Shown one piece after another: positions 43,501-52,855 of a stretch of 64,000 bases of DNA. The stretch lies in assembly GCA_001247695.2 (NCBI GenBank), contig LGRX02035290.1, positions 34,222 to 98,221 of the forward strand, read 5' to 3'. The translations under genes were made by a program, and so were the position numbers. The number at the start of each line of letters is the position of its first letter. Position 1 is the stretch's first letter. The notes under the pieces were generated by a model. That model worked only from the letters and a program-made list of their open reading frames with translations, did no database searches and had not been told where the DNA came from. This stretch comes from Cymbomonas tetramitiformis (taxonomy: Eukaryota; Chlorophyta; Pyramimonadophyceae; Pyramimonadales; Pyramimonadaceae).

Positions 43501-43900
43501 GCTCGCCAACATCTCAGGGCAAAACAGGCACATGGTCATATTGAAAGATGGTCCCCCTTCGGTGCGTGTCAACTCTGCTTCCCCGTCACTTCATGTGTCT
43601 GCTCCATGGCGACGTTCTCAGCTGACAATGCCATCCCACAAATGCATCTCTCCGCGTGGTGCAGAGTTCTGCGAGGTTTCGCTGCATCGCTTTTTAAAAG
43701 GAAGGTGTCTGTGACAGGAGGCAAGATCTCCGCAAGGATTGTGTTATACATCGATGGCTTCTTCGTTATCCTTAGCCATCGAGGCTCCGCCATCAGATTC
43801 GCCAGTTCCTGCTGCATCCCATAGATCTTCAGCAGGCGGTGTTTCAGCAAGGGTATCAAGAATGTCAAGGATTTCAGCTACATCCCAGAATAAAGAATAG
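22012..43900 (+). CDS. NACHT-LRR (NLR/STAND-like) protein with N-terminal SH3/Tudor-like segments
   Basis: About 33 exons, about 2,540 residues, with phases checked at nearly all junctions. Exons: 22012-22220, 22489-22578, 22639-22913, 23128-23393, 23598-23993, 24107-24144, 24317-24398, 24759-24850, 25173-25248, 25387-25527, 26059-26793, 27795-27983, 28561-28791, 29061-29165, 29340-29443, 29672-30007, 30428-30955, 31352-31726, 33084-33398, 33725-34061, 34406-34533, 35075-35308, 36163-36624, 36858-36986, 37909-38169, 39918-40007, 40471-40782, 41292-41501, 41781-41900, 42290-42496, 42699-42794, 42911-42997, 43379-43561, 43718-43900 (stop). An exon is missing between 29443 and 29672. Order: short beta-rich segments, NACHT ATPase with Walker A GDFATGKSS, then at least 15 LRRs. 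STAND proteins of this build act as nucleotide-switch sensors in immunity or development. No independent start codon was found, so it may continue the upstream kinase-like module. Confidence 0.75.
24438..24553. repeat. Intronic tandem repeat, 39-bp unit, three copies
   Basis: Three copies of 'ccagactttttcagaagccc' plus 'gaccggacggcgctttgc' occur with one or two differences. They lie between the exons ending at 24398 and starting at 24759. Confidence 0.9.
26059..30007 (+). other. NACHT-type P-loop NTPase domain
   Basis: Walker A GDFATGKSS (26511-26537) follows MWLMV. Walker B RLVILVDGVDQV (27893-27928) has the NACHT-type DGxDx signature. The sensor-1 strand LMITTR is at about 28570. The winged-helix part contains LLRNPMMVSLLISIFQ (28743-28791) and LPRNMAQLYTVAVRIML (29073-). 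The closing helix FCHIHVQHYLTARWLI (29936-) matches the F-x-H-x3-Q-x-hydrophobic pattern that ends NACHT modules. Six exons join in phase, one of them through a GC donor (27983). All key ATP-binding residues are present, so this domain is predicted active, in contrast to the upstream kinase. Confidence 0.8.
27118..27600. repeat. Intronic minisatellite, 30-bp unit, about 15 copies
   Basis: The unit is 'gagacgcgcatcgagggcta' followed by 'gtttccttcg'. Because 30 is a multiple of three it leaves open frames on both strands. These are artefacts. It sits in the intron between the Walker A and Walker B exons. Confidence 0.9.
31810..32560. repeat. Intronic minisatellite made of splice-donor-like AAGGTGAG units
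   Basis: The exon ends CCCAACAAG with donor GTGAGC at 31726/31727. About 90 bases on, an array begins whose units (about 34-48 bp) each read 'gggcaaggtgagaggggtgc' plus 'aagcgtaacgcccccc'. Roughly 18 units carry AAG|GTGAG or a close variant. The array ends near 32560. Confidence 0.85.
32685..33020. repeat. Intronic minisatellite, about 47-bp unit
   Basis: About seven copies of 'ctcgcatcccttccgaacac' plus 'cgccaggggcccagctgaac' occur in the same intron as the preceding array. One unit in the middle (about 32830-32880) is strongly decayed. Confidence 0.85.
34180..34350. repeat. Intronic tandem repeat, about 51-bp unit, three copies
   Basis: Three units with 'gaacagctgcccgtcttctg' and 'tagggtgttaccagt' lie between exons 34061 and 34406. 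Confidence 0.85.
35505..35995. repeat. Intronic minisatellite, about 37-bp unit, about 13 copies
   Basis: The unit is 'gccgctccgttgttgattgc' plus 'caccactgggatcgcg'. Degenerate variants are mixed along the array. Confidence 0.9.
36987..37575. repeat. Intronic minisatellite, about 47-bp unit starting at the splice donor
   Basis: The array of 'gttcagacaaatagcccggc' plus 'caataagggtatcaggcctt' starts within a few bases of the donor at 36986. Units near both ends end in cgcgcaggtgcgaca or similar, which resembles the exon end GCGCAG|GTGCGA. The repeat therefore seems to have grown from the exon border. Confidence 0.85.
37665..37797. repeat. Intronic tandem repeat, 39-bp unit, three copies
   Basis: Units of 'gtactccagcgctgctgagg' plus 'gatgtcaggctcaatctacg' repeat three times with a 39-base period, in the same intron as the 47-bp array upstream. 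Confidence 0.9.
38140..38365. repeat. 114-bp direct duplication spanning an exon end
   Basis: Sequence starting gcgggcgtggccg at 38140 recurs at 38254. The first copy contains the exon end GGCACCAATCAG|GTTTTG (38169). In the second copy the matching site reads AATCAGGACCC, so the duplicate donor is destroyed by mutation. Confidence 0.8.
38745..39625. repeat. Intronic minisatellite, about 36-bp unit
   Basis: About two dozen units of 'cattctcgagcagcttttag' plus 'tccgcaaagcgagcgt' run between the exons at 38169 and 39918. The middle copies are strongly decayed and the outer ones nearly identical. Confidence 0.9.
40790..41130. repeat. Intronic minisatellite, about 40-bp unit, eight copies
   Basis: The unit is 'cgctccccttccatgccggg' plus 'accacctttcctctcttggt'. 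It starts right after the exon end at 40782 and is strongly pyrimidine-biased. Confidence 0.9.
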
Positions 43901-45474
43901 GAACGAAGTGATTATGTCATTATGGTGACTATATTGATCGAATGATGGTGACTATATCTCCGAAAAGGCTGTGCGTGCAGTGTAGAGCGCATCTCCTGGT
44001 TTGAACGGCTGTGGTGGGATCATTGAGGTATGATAGTGCGGTGTAATCGGGTCTGTTGATACTATTCAAACAACTTATCGCTGCGAATAATTGTGTGAAA
44101 CCTATGTGAGTGCGGCCTTCTTGTACCAATTTATGTTTTGTATCATAGTAGCTATTCGACAAAACTAGGGGCTTGAAGTTTGCAATTTGCTTTGCAATCG
44201 TATTGCGTTACTCCCCGTCCTCGCATTAATGATACACGGATATTTATTTTAGTGCAATCAATTTTCCAGATTCAGCAAGTAGGCCGGCGAAGAACTGCAT
44301 TAAGAAAGTGTCACAAACCTCTTGCAGCGGAGCTGATGTGGCTGCAATCTCTAAATGAGGTGTGGCATGGAAAGGCAGAAATGCTGGCGGTAGATGCTGT
44401 GCCGCACCATCGTTCATATGAAAAGCGGGTTCGGCATATATTGTGGATAATGAAGGAAATGCGAAAGTCAGAATGTAACAACCTCCTTAAGGGCCAACAG
44501 TAAAAAAGTTGGCCGTTTTGCGCAAACATGTTATGCTGGTTATCACTATCGAGGCATGTGCTGTGGTGCAGCAACGTATCCATCATATCCGCCGTGTAGG
44601 TTAAAGAGGGCGAAGTAAAACGGAAGGCTGCAGATCACACATACCCTGGCGCAAAATGCATGCACATGTACAGCAAAGCGTCTATGCTAATGATGGCAGT
44701 ATTCGCTCTGGCTTACCACCACGCATGGTACGATTTGCACCAAGCAACAGAGGCATCCGATAGATAAATCAGACCGTGATAATCACGAAGCGTGTCCCGG
44801 CGCGACGGGGCATACAAGGCTACACACGAAGCAATTCAGAGTGTGAAGCGCACATGCTGTAGGTATGAGCGAAGGTCACTGCATATTCAGATTATAGTAG
44901 CATGCATAACGTGACTATTCGTACACGCGTTATGAATACACATTAATGCGTCTGTGTGCTCATGATTAATTAACGGCTTTCTTCGATCAACGATGAGCCA
45001 TACCTCCACTTCCCCCGGCTCATGGCCTCATGCGTACCCGCCGTACAAACTAACATGGAACATGTCGAAACATAGCCTTTTTGATTCTAGGATTTTGTGA
45101 ATTTTCACTTTAAATTTGCGACAATGTATAATATCGTCAACACAGTTGTATCCACTTGATACGACTCAAAACAATCTGATGAATCTCAATACTCCAGACT
45201 CATAACTTAACCTTGTTCTTACGAGTGGGCATGTTCTATTGTATTTGTTTTGCTGTTTAGGGCTGTGATGATACAACATGATTTTTGCGAGCAACATAAT
45301 CCAGCATCAAATCCATTAGCATCACCTTCTACAATATACGATGCACTTATCTGATACTTGATGACAACTGTTGAGCTCATTGCTCCGAGGGGCACTGCGT
45401 TGTTCATGAACACTTTGCAATTGAACTCTAGTTAACGCGAAGAAGCCATCCAGCAACAAAACAATTGCCTATGC
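43901..45474. other. Spacer between the convergent NLR-like and transporter genes
   Basis: The spacer is AT-richer than both neighbours. A 107-codon frame (44180-44503) has mixed composition and no recognised family. The two flanking genes converge here, so their 3' UTRs and polyadenylation signals should lie in this stretch. I see no repeats or RNA genes. Confidence 0.5.
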
Positions 45475-48400
45475 TCACTTTTTCTTTTTGCTGATGCCTT
45501 CATTTTGTGCACCCACATACATTGCTGGTGGACCTGTCGTGTAAATAAGACCACCCAAAACTACAAGCGTCACACTTATGGCCTTAGCCTCGTTAAGGCA
45601 CAAACTTGGCATATCCTCCCTGCAGTATAATAGAACACCTGCCAGTACAACCTGCACAACCCGCAAGCAGGGTCAAACTCTCTTAACGTTTATGGTTGCT
45701 TCTCAGAGAAGTCGTTTGCAAAATGCAAAAAAATAGACCGTGTACGCATTCCCTCACATAGCGGGGTCGTAACTGATCTGCCACAGGCCAGAGTCTATAA
45801 TGCTGGGACAGGTCTCTAAGGCAACCCAAATCTTATGAAAGCGCAGTGATCTGGGATCTGAAGGCATTATTTATGCTTGCCGTGCCCACGCATAGCATTG
45901 GATTGGCTGCTCCATCACTGCGTTCAAAAGAAATCAAGCTGAAAAGGTGAATGTACCATTGGAATACCTTTTCTGTGATAGCAATTGTATGACATCAGGG
46001 AACCTATGGCATGGCTCATTACATTGAATATGCTACGGCGCGTAATGAAGCACCGGATATCCAGAGATACATTTCCTTGCTTTGGGGATCCTATGCCGTA
46101 CTGAATAGCATCGGATACCTTCGACGTACTGCGCAGCTTCAGATATCCTATGTCTTGTTGCATAGCATAAGGGATCCTATGAGGTGTTACATCCAAGGAT
46201 GCACTCCTCGCACGCTTATCCTTTGGCACTCCATGCTTGGCAGATTGCCGGAAAAAAATCGAAGAAAGTCATCGATGCAACATCTGGATAGTCACCGACT
46301 AGATGACAGCCACGAGAGCAATTATCAGCACGGTTCCAAACAAATGTTTTGAGGCCATCTGAAGGCCGCTTACCACTGCACTACGGACAGAGTTGACCAA
46401 CCCATTGCCCACTGCACCAGCCAGCCGCGTCACCTCCATGTACATGGTGTTGTGCCACACATACAGAGCCATATTTGCCATGTACGACAGTGCTGCCTCA
46501 GACACTGCCACTCCTGCACCACGGAAACGTCCTCCAGGCTTTCAACAAGCACAGACACAAGCCAAGTCGGTCGCAGTTCTGAACATGGGGGGGGAGGCAT
46601 AGCACACCCGTGAATGCACAAAGAGCGGCCGCATGCACTGAGCCGAAAGCGGATGCCACGAAGGGCTGCGGTGGGTACAAAGCCGATGGCAGGTGGCAGG
46701 CCCAAGTATTCATTCGGGAATAGTCAGTCCTTAAGTTCCAGGTAATGCTCGCTGCATGGATTGAAAACCACCCTAGTAAAGGATACTTTCCTCCCGCAGA
46801 GGCCCTCAAGGTCAACGGATAGGATCCTTTCCTCCCGCAGAGGCCCTCAAGGTCAACGGATAGGATCCTTTCCTCCCGCAGAGGCCCTCAAGGTCAACGG
46901 ATAGGATCCTTTCCTCCCGCAGAGGCCCTCAAGGTCAACGGATCGGGTATCGTGGCAAGAGGCCTCCTGCTAAGGGTTGTCTTCGATTACAATAGCACCG
47001 GGAACCGCAGGCGCGGAGTCGGACCGTTCACTTGCAGTGGTGACGTGACAAGGCTGTTCCAGTTCGGAAAGGTGTACACGAGCATGTAGATGGTCATCAC
47101 AGTGAGGCCCACTCTTGAAGAAGCAGCGCTGCTTTTCCGCGCCCCGCACCATCGCCTCAGTGCACAAGGCGACAGTGAGCATTTTGAAATTAGAGCACAC
47201 CCGATGGCAGAGTCACTCTCTTCCCAAAGGCATCTGTACTCACTTTTCTCCCATCCCACAGCTCCACACAGAAGGCTTTTCCTTCCGATCAGGCTACCGT
47301 CCTCCTTCCTCTTTCCTCAAGGTGAAATCCCAAGCACTCTCTGAGCGAGCCCAGCAAACTACAGCCGGGAGCCGCAAGTTAAGTTCGGACATGTTGTGGC
47401 TTTACCAAGTGCGCTCATGAATGGATGTTGCGTTCACAGAGGGCACCTGATCTGATTGGACGGCACTGACTTTGATGCAGGTAGACGAAAGTTTATCAAC
47501 TCCACCACGATGGGGACCGAGCTGAAACATACGGTCGTCAAGAGGCTGTACAGCACGCCCAATATGAGTGAGCTAGAATCCCCTTCGAGATTGCCAGCGC
47601 TTGCGTCCTGCATGGTCTGCACGCGGCCCGACGAGGTGCTCAGAGGCCTCGCAGGCGGAGCACACAGAATCACAAGCAGCACGCGGCCAGCACGCGGCCC
47701 GACGAGGTGCTCAGAGGCCTCGCAGGCGGAGCACACAGAATCACCAGCAGCACGCGGCCGGCACGCGAACCGACGAGGTGCTCAGAGGCCTCGCAGGCGG
47801 AGCACACAGAATCACAAGCAGCACGCGGCCGGCACGCGGCCCGACGAGGTGCTCAGAGGCCTCGCAGGCGGAGCACACCGAATCACCAGCAGCACGCGGC
47901 GTGCCCAGTTGCTGTGTGCAGTTTCTGAGGTGCTCCGCGAGGGAAACCCCACTCGGCGGCTCGTCAAACCCTTACCGTATAGCCCCGGTGAGCGAGTCCG
48001 AGAGATGTGACCGTGATCCCAACTAGTTGCTGCGTTGACGGGGCTTTCCTCAAGATCATTCGTGAAAACACCGCGCTCACGATCAGTCCTGTGCGTTAAA
48101 TCAATACAGCACACCCCAACATCGGGGGCACAAGATCGGGGTCACTCACAAGGCTCCAAATAGGAGTGCCATTCGACAGCCAAACAACGTTTTTCCAGGG
48201 CTGAAGTATATTTCAACTTGCCAGTATCCTGCAAGGTCGTTACAGGGCTGAAGTAAATTTCAACTTTGCCAATATCCTGCAAGGTCGTTATAGGGCTGAA
48301 GTAAATTTCAACTTTGCCAACATTCTGCAAGTTCGTCACGGAAGGGAACAACAGGGCTGAATTTCAATCTGTGGAAAAAGTCAAAGTTCTGAGTCTATAG

Positions 48401-49492
48401 GTGCTTCCACCTACGGCGCTACAAGGTAGAAGCGTGCAAAGGTGGATAAGGATTATGCAGCGCGCCCTGCCTGAGGAGTATATTATGCTCCACAAAGCGA
48501 TGCCGATCAGATTTACAGCTGGTATTATCGCCAGGAAACCAGACACGTGGAAGCCGCCCATGACCCATGTGAGCGTCCGCTGCTTAGTTGTGAGTGAAAC
48601 AGGTTTGACTCCTGCGACAAGCATACCATTTCCCGCAGGGCCCCATACGACTTCAAACGCAACTTGCCTTCCGCGACTTCTTCGTGATCAGGGTTTGAGG
48701 GCTCCCATGCCAATATACCTATTTCCGAATAAACAACGCTTACAGGTTGCCGTATATAAAATTCCGAACTTAAACCATTGGCTTCATTACCTACAATCTG
48801 TGAAACATAGGAATGTTTGTCTAGCGATCTTTCACAGAGTCCCTCAATATGCTAATCCTTACACGCCAGATGACGTGGACACCAGTGGTGGGCAGGCGGT
48901 TGTCTTCGGAAAGTGGGCCTCGGGACGCATGCGCACAAACACTGCACAAAATGCGGCGGTGTATTACCAGTCCAAACCGCGTGGGACGTTCCGAAAGAGA
49001 AAAATACTTGGGTTCAAGGGTTGAAAACAACTGTCAAACTCGCTGGAACGTGGTTACAGGGGAAAACCATATTTGACAAGGTGTTCGTCAGTTCCATAGA
49101 CGTACTCTGGCTGCACCATCCACAATAGATTTTGCCTGTTAGGTGCACGAAGAAAGGTTGATACATTTATAATGAAAAGATACCTTGCGAAAATTGTCTC
49201 CATAAAATCAAGTGGGCAAATCCAGCTTGGGCTATGTATTGCATCCAGAGCGATACCTGTGAGTAGTTACATTCTCAATAATTCAGTTCAGCACGCCAGA
49301 GGGCAATCGTTACGTTACTTAAAACCAAACAAGAATATACTATTGCAATAAGAATATACTATTGCAGTCAAAGTATAAAACCTGAGCGGATGGATCCACG
49401 CCTTGTTTTGAAATGTATTGTTGCAGGAGGGAAGACACCGTCCCAGTGAAGAGAAGTGTGCACATGGCCATGGCAGTGGCTAGGCTAGTCAT
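45475..49492 (-). CDS. Drug/metabolite transporter superfamily membrane protein (SLC35/CRT-like)
   Basis: Minus-strand multi-exon gene. The first exon 49492-49382 encodes MTSLATAMAMCTLLFTGTVS and SLLQQYISKQGVDPSAQ, the usual first membrane helix of SLC35-type carriers, and ends at CAG|GTTTTA. Further membrane-helix exons lie at about 48590-48470 (WVMGGFHVSGFLAIIPAVNL), about 47590-47455 (LGVLYSLLTTVCFSSVPIVV) and about 47210-47040 (NFKMLTVALCTEAMVRG, VMTIYMLVYTFPNW). The last two are firm: 46513-46374 (TRLAGAVGNGLVNSVRSAV, donor GTAAGC) joins in phase 0 to 45651-45475 (VVLAGVLLYCRE, ISVTLVVLGGLIYTTGPP) with a KKKK tail before the stop. A lysine-rich C-terminus suggests retrieval to, or residence in, the endoplasmic reticulum or Golgi. 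Substrate unknown. Middle exon borders are approximate. Confidence 0.6.
46780..46945. repeat. Intronic tandem repeat, 41-bp unit, four copies
   Basis: Four almost identical copies of 'ggataggatcctttcctccc' plus 'gcagaggccctcaaggtcaac' occur between the 46.5 and 47.1 kb exons of the transporter gene. Confidence 0.9.
47620..47910. repeat. Intronic tandem repeat, about 68-bp unit, four copies
   Basis: Copies of 'cgacgaggtgctcagaggcc' plus 'tcgcaggcggagcacacaga' and 'atcaccagcagcacgcggcc' occur with few differences. Confidence 0.9.
48185..48360. repeat. Intronic tandem repeat, about 57-bp unit, three copies
   Basis: Three units of 'agggctgaagtaaatttcaa' plus 'ctttgccaatatcctgcaag' occur. The outer copies are more diverged. 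Confidence 0.9.
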
Positions 49493-50869
49493 GGTTTTTC
49501 TTCGACAAGAGGCGGCAGCACGCGTTCGATTAAATGAAACACTTGCTTTCTTCACTATCCTGCAACATAACGCTAAGGGTGCATAATAAGTTAATAACAG
49601 ATTGCCTTGAATGCCCCTAAAACTACATATGCATATCACGCCTTGTGGGTTATTCTTTAGGGCTATGGTCTTGTTCGCTGCGGAGCGCGAGCGTGACTGA
49701 CGATGACGCATTGACGCCGCGCTGCGCCGATGATGACGATGATGGGCCGCGGCCATGACACGTGTCACAGTCCGTGACCTGTTTGCGAATACAGTGACAC
49801 AAACGGTCCTCTCAAAATCAATCCCTGCTCACACACTTGCACTTTAGCTTCGCGATGGGCCATGAAATCGCGATGACGATGACGGCTCAGAATCGCCGAA
49901 AATGACGGAATGACGATTTCAGCGATTCAGACTCACGACTGCGACTTCACCCGCGCCGGCCTGAGGATGAGGTATGACAGAACCGGACATTATTGACGAC
50001 GGTCTTCCGCAGAGTCAGCACAATCTGGCCTCCACGTCCGCGGTCCGCCCCGCCACGACTGCGGTCTGCACCTCCACGTCCGCGTTCTGCCCTGAGGCTC
50101 GGGCAGACCGTCACAGTGCCGTTCGTAAGTTATTAAGTATGGAAAATTTAGGTTATCGCTTGCTCGCCCCAAGAATAATAATAATAATAATAAAACATTT
50201 ACGCTAGCAAAGGGGACAAAGTCCTGAGAGTGCGGTATCCCTGCAAAGCAGGCTAGTGAAAACACCAGGGGCTACTCCCTCTGCTACAGCGCGCCCACAA
50301 AAAGGGGCTCAGCCCGCTTGTCAGCGGGGTGACATCTAGAGAAAAAGCAAACTGCTAAAAAAACTCTAGAAGATGGAGAAGCAGCCATGGCCGGGTGAGT
50401 GGAGGGGTGGCTGATTCTGAGTGGTGGGGAAGGAAGTCGAAGAATCCAGAGGGTTTTTGGAGACGTTGAGAAAGGTGGTCGTGGTGGGCGGGGACCGGGA
50501 GGGTGGGGGAGGAGGGGGGGGACGGCCCCTCCCCTTGGGGACTCGTTGGGGGCCGGGAGTTTACACTCCCAACTCCCAACCCATCCAATATTGCAAGTCT
50601 TTGAAAATTATTGCAAGAGAGTTTGAAGGAAATCGTTTGACTGCTGAACGGCTTCTGTTTCTGACATGGTTTCATTGCTTGGAATGTCAACTGTGCGTGT
50701 GGGCCAGTGTTTAAGGTGGTGGTTGTGCTTAATTTAAACACGTCTCGCCTGTTTTTGGTGTGTTGCCTGCAAAATCTTGAGAGTTTTTTGAGAAGTGGTT
50801 TAATCTTACCACGGGATCCTCACCTATCGTGTTGAGAACGGAACCAAAAAGAGGAGGGAGGTATCCCAT
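49493..50869. other. Spacer with TGACGATGAC-rich stretch and G-rich tract
   Basis: Upstream of the transporter start. 49680-49940 is dense in gatgacga and CGATTCAG words, including an imperfect inverted pair around 'cgccgaaaatgacggaatga'. 50440-50560 is a G-rich purine tract. A short AATAAT run is at 50172-50190. The promoter of the transporter probably lies just above 49492. No gene is seen. Confidence 0.4.
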
Positions 50870-52303
50870 GAGTACCATTTTGTAACATAATAACACAATT
50901 TGCCATACATATGACGCGCGACACCGTAAATACCTAGGTGAGGATTATTTATCAGCCGCTACCAGTTGCACTAGGCGGTCTATCATAAATAGCTCTATCT
51001 ACACCTAACACCTTACACTTAGATCGCTTCCGTTGAATTCAGATCCGGATCTTTATTTGGGGCCATTGAGGTGTTGAAGTGCTACTCACGACTCAGTGCC
51101 CATAGGTCGCCCGCATGCAAGGAGCGGTATCGAAAGTTTTGAGGCATATCGATTATTTTTCGATAGTTCGGATTTGAGATCGATCGATAACGATAGGTAT
51201 TCTTCATGATCGATCAATAACAATAGGTGTAGTCGCGGTATCAATAAATAGCAATAGGTACATTGACGGTATCGATCAATATCGATAGGTGGAGGTGCAA
51301 TATCGATCAATAACGATAGGTGCACTTTTGTTATCAATCAATATGTATTATATTGCACCTATCGATATATTGATATATCGATATGTACATATCGATAGTA
51401 CAGAGAGTCAGTGCGAGCTACTACTAACTATGAAATAACGAAGAGAGTATTGGCAATTTGGCACAAGAGACAAGACTCTATATTGATATTACACACTCAC
51501 TACTTGCTATGACACTACTTCTAGCTATGAAATAACGAACAGGGTATTGGCACAAGACATAAGCCACTGTATTCATACACGAAATTGTATTGATACGTTA
51601 CACAGTGTTCATGGAGGCCATACATGCATGCTCTATGGTACCCTCAGATAGATTCTTCCGCAGGTCAGAGTGCATGCGACTAACCTTGGAGAAAGCCCTT
51701 TCAACACCAGCAGTAGATGCTGGAACTGCTAAGAACTGGCGGGCCATGCGAGCTAGTTGTGGCAAATGAACACTCTCTCTCCTCCACCACTCAAGCAGAT
51801 CAACTTCACGTGGTACATCAGGCATGGCTAGGTATTGAGCAAACTCATCCGAAGCCTCTGCTACAATTTCAGTTGCACTCTCATCCTCACACTCAGAGTC
51901 AGAATCCGCCATAAAGGAGGCGACGGTGACCTGTTGCCCTTTCCCCCTCGGTTGGCTTTGAGCAATGACAGTTGTGGCGGGCTCCGCAGCTTTTTTCCAA
52001 TCGGCCTCCCACGCTTTGCGAGCAAACTTCACAGCTTGATCTTTTGTGAGACCCCCTATAACATATACATCCACACACGCATGCGACTTCAATACTCATT
52101 GTGCTTATGTGAAAACACGTTATTGACATATTTTGAAACAGGTATGAGTGGGTGACATAGTAGTTTGTAAAGCTCACCTTTCATCCACCTTTCAACGGAT
52201 TTGAACTTGAAGTTCTTGTACCTGGGGTCTAGCATTGTGGCCACACAGAAGTCCTCGCCGCATGTATTCCATAAAGTCACGATTCATGCGCTGGACCTTG
52301 GCC
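50870..52303 (-). pseudogene. hAT-family transposase, C-terminal part (dimerisation domain), broken
   Basis: The minus-strand frame 52092-51598 ends with LLEWWRRESVHLPQLARMAR, QFLAVPASTAGVERAFSKVS and RMHSDLRKNLSEGTIEHACM, the signature of the hAT C-terminal dimerisation domain. The conserved S/T-x-ERxFS element reads AGVERAFS. Upstream, 52280-52089 gives GEDFCVATMLDPRYKNFKF, the hAT catalytic-core motif around DPRYK. Further upstream RMNRDFMEYMR is one base out of frame. A region of 240 bp at 50870-51110 recurs at 55830-56090 and probably is the element's 3' terminal sequence. The gene is cut at 52303 by an LTR element. Confidence 0.8.
51120..51405. repeat. Tandem array of TATCGAT-containing units, about 40-50 bp
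   Basis: Five or so units of 'tatcgatcaataacgatagg' plus a short variable stretch, then overlapping ATCGATAT palindromes at 51358-51400. It lies between the 3' terminal region and the coding part of the hAT relic, where hAT elements often carry subterminal repeats that bind transposase. Confidence 0.75.
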
Positions 52304-52453
52304 TGTGACACACGCGGTGTCACAGGTAGGCTAGACTCCGAGACCGTCCGAGACCGTTCCGGGTATATCTAGCTTAGGGTTTATTTATCTTATACAGTTT
52401 ATCCACACGAGTACGGGACTTTCTGATATCTAGTGTACTTGGATATTCCGACA
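52304..52453 (+). repeat. 5' LTR of the young gag-only element
   Basis: Runs from TGTGACACACGCGGTGTCAC to TATTCCGACA. The following bases (ggtcgtggccccatcc) would be the primer-binding region, but I cannot match them to a tRNA 3' end from memory. Confidence 0.8.
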
Positions 52454-52855
52454 GGTCGTGGCCCCATCCACGTTTTCATTCCACTTGCTATCTTGGCCAT
52501 GATTGGCTAAGCAGCCGCTTGAAGAGGTGGTGCGCACTTGCGCGTTTGGGTGCGACTAGGATTTGGAACATGGCTTTACGGTAGACGTCTTTTACGGTTG
52601 CGAGTCATGGGCACCGCGCGTTGCTATTGCTCGGTTTTGGCAATGTTCATTTGCGTTATTCTACCTGCACTGATCCCGCTGGTTCACGTATTTTGGGCTG
52701 GTGCTCCGGACACGACCTTCGACCACACCGACATTTGCAAGTGCCCCACGCTCTTTTCGCCGCTCCGCACGTTCTGCCGTTACGTCTTCACTCCATTTCC
52801 GCCACAACACCCAAACGTGTCGCCGCGCATCATCTTTTCTCTGGCTTTCACAAGT

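Larger units (their letters stand above)
30428..43561 (+). other. Ribonuclease-inhibitor-type leucine-rich repeat array
   Basis: About twenty exons, most starting and ending in phase 0, carry LRRs of the LDLSxNxIGPxGAxAL type: ILDLSHNSIGPQGAAAIAGG, RLSLRGNHIGPKGAALLAAG, VVSLDLSGNFLGEGSMKSFL, KVLNVADNKLGPKGIGPIAQ, RFDLSRNGIGPKCIRALISG, EIDLSRNHLGFHGALAIADA, and a last one, CILDIRGNGIGGDLANKLAN. Such arrays form the ligand-sensing horseshoe of NLR proteins. The one-repeat-per-exon, symmetric-phase layout would let repeats be duplicated or skipped without breaking the frame. Confidence 0.8.

Noticed and set aside
48401..49024. Plus-strand frame of 207 codons
   Set aside because: The minus strand of the same stretch carries membrane-helix exons of a transporter. 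The plus frame has no recognisable features and starts inside an intron-like region.
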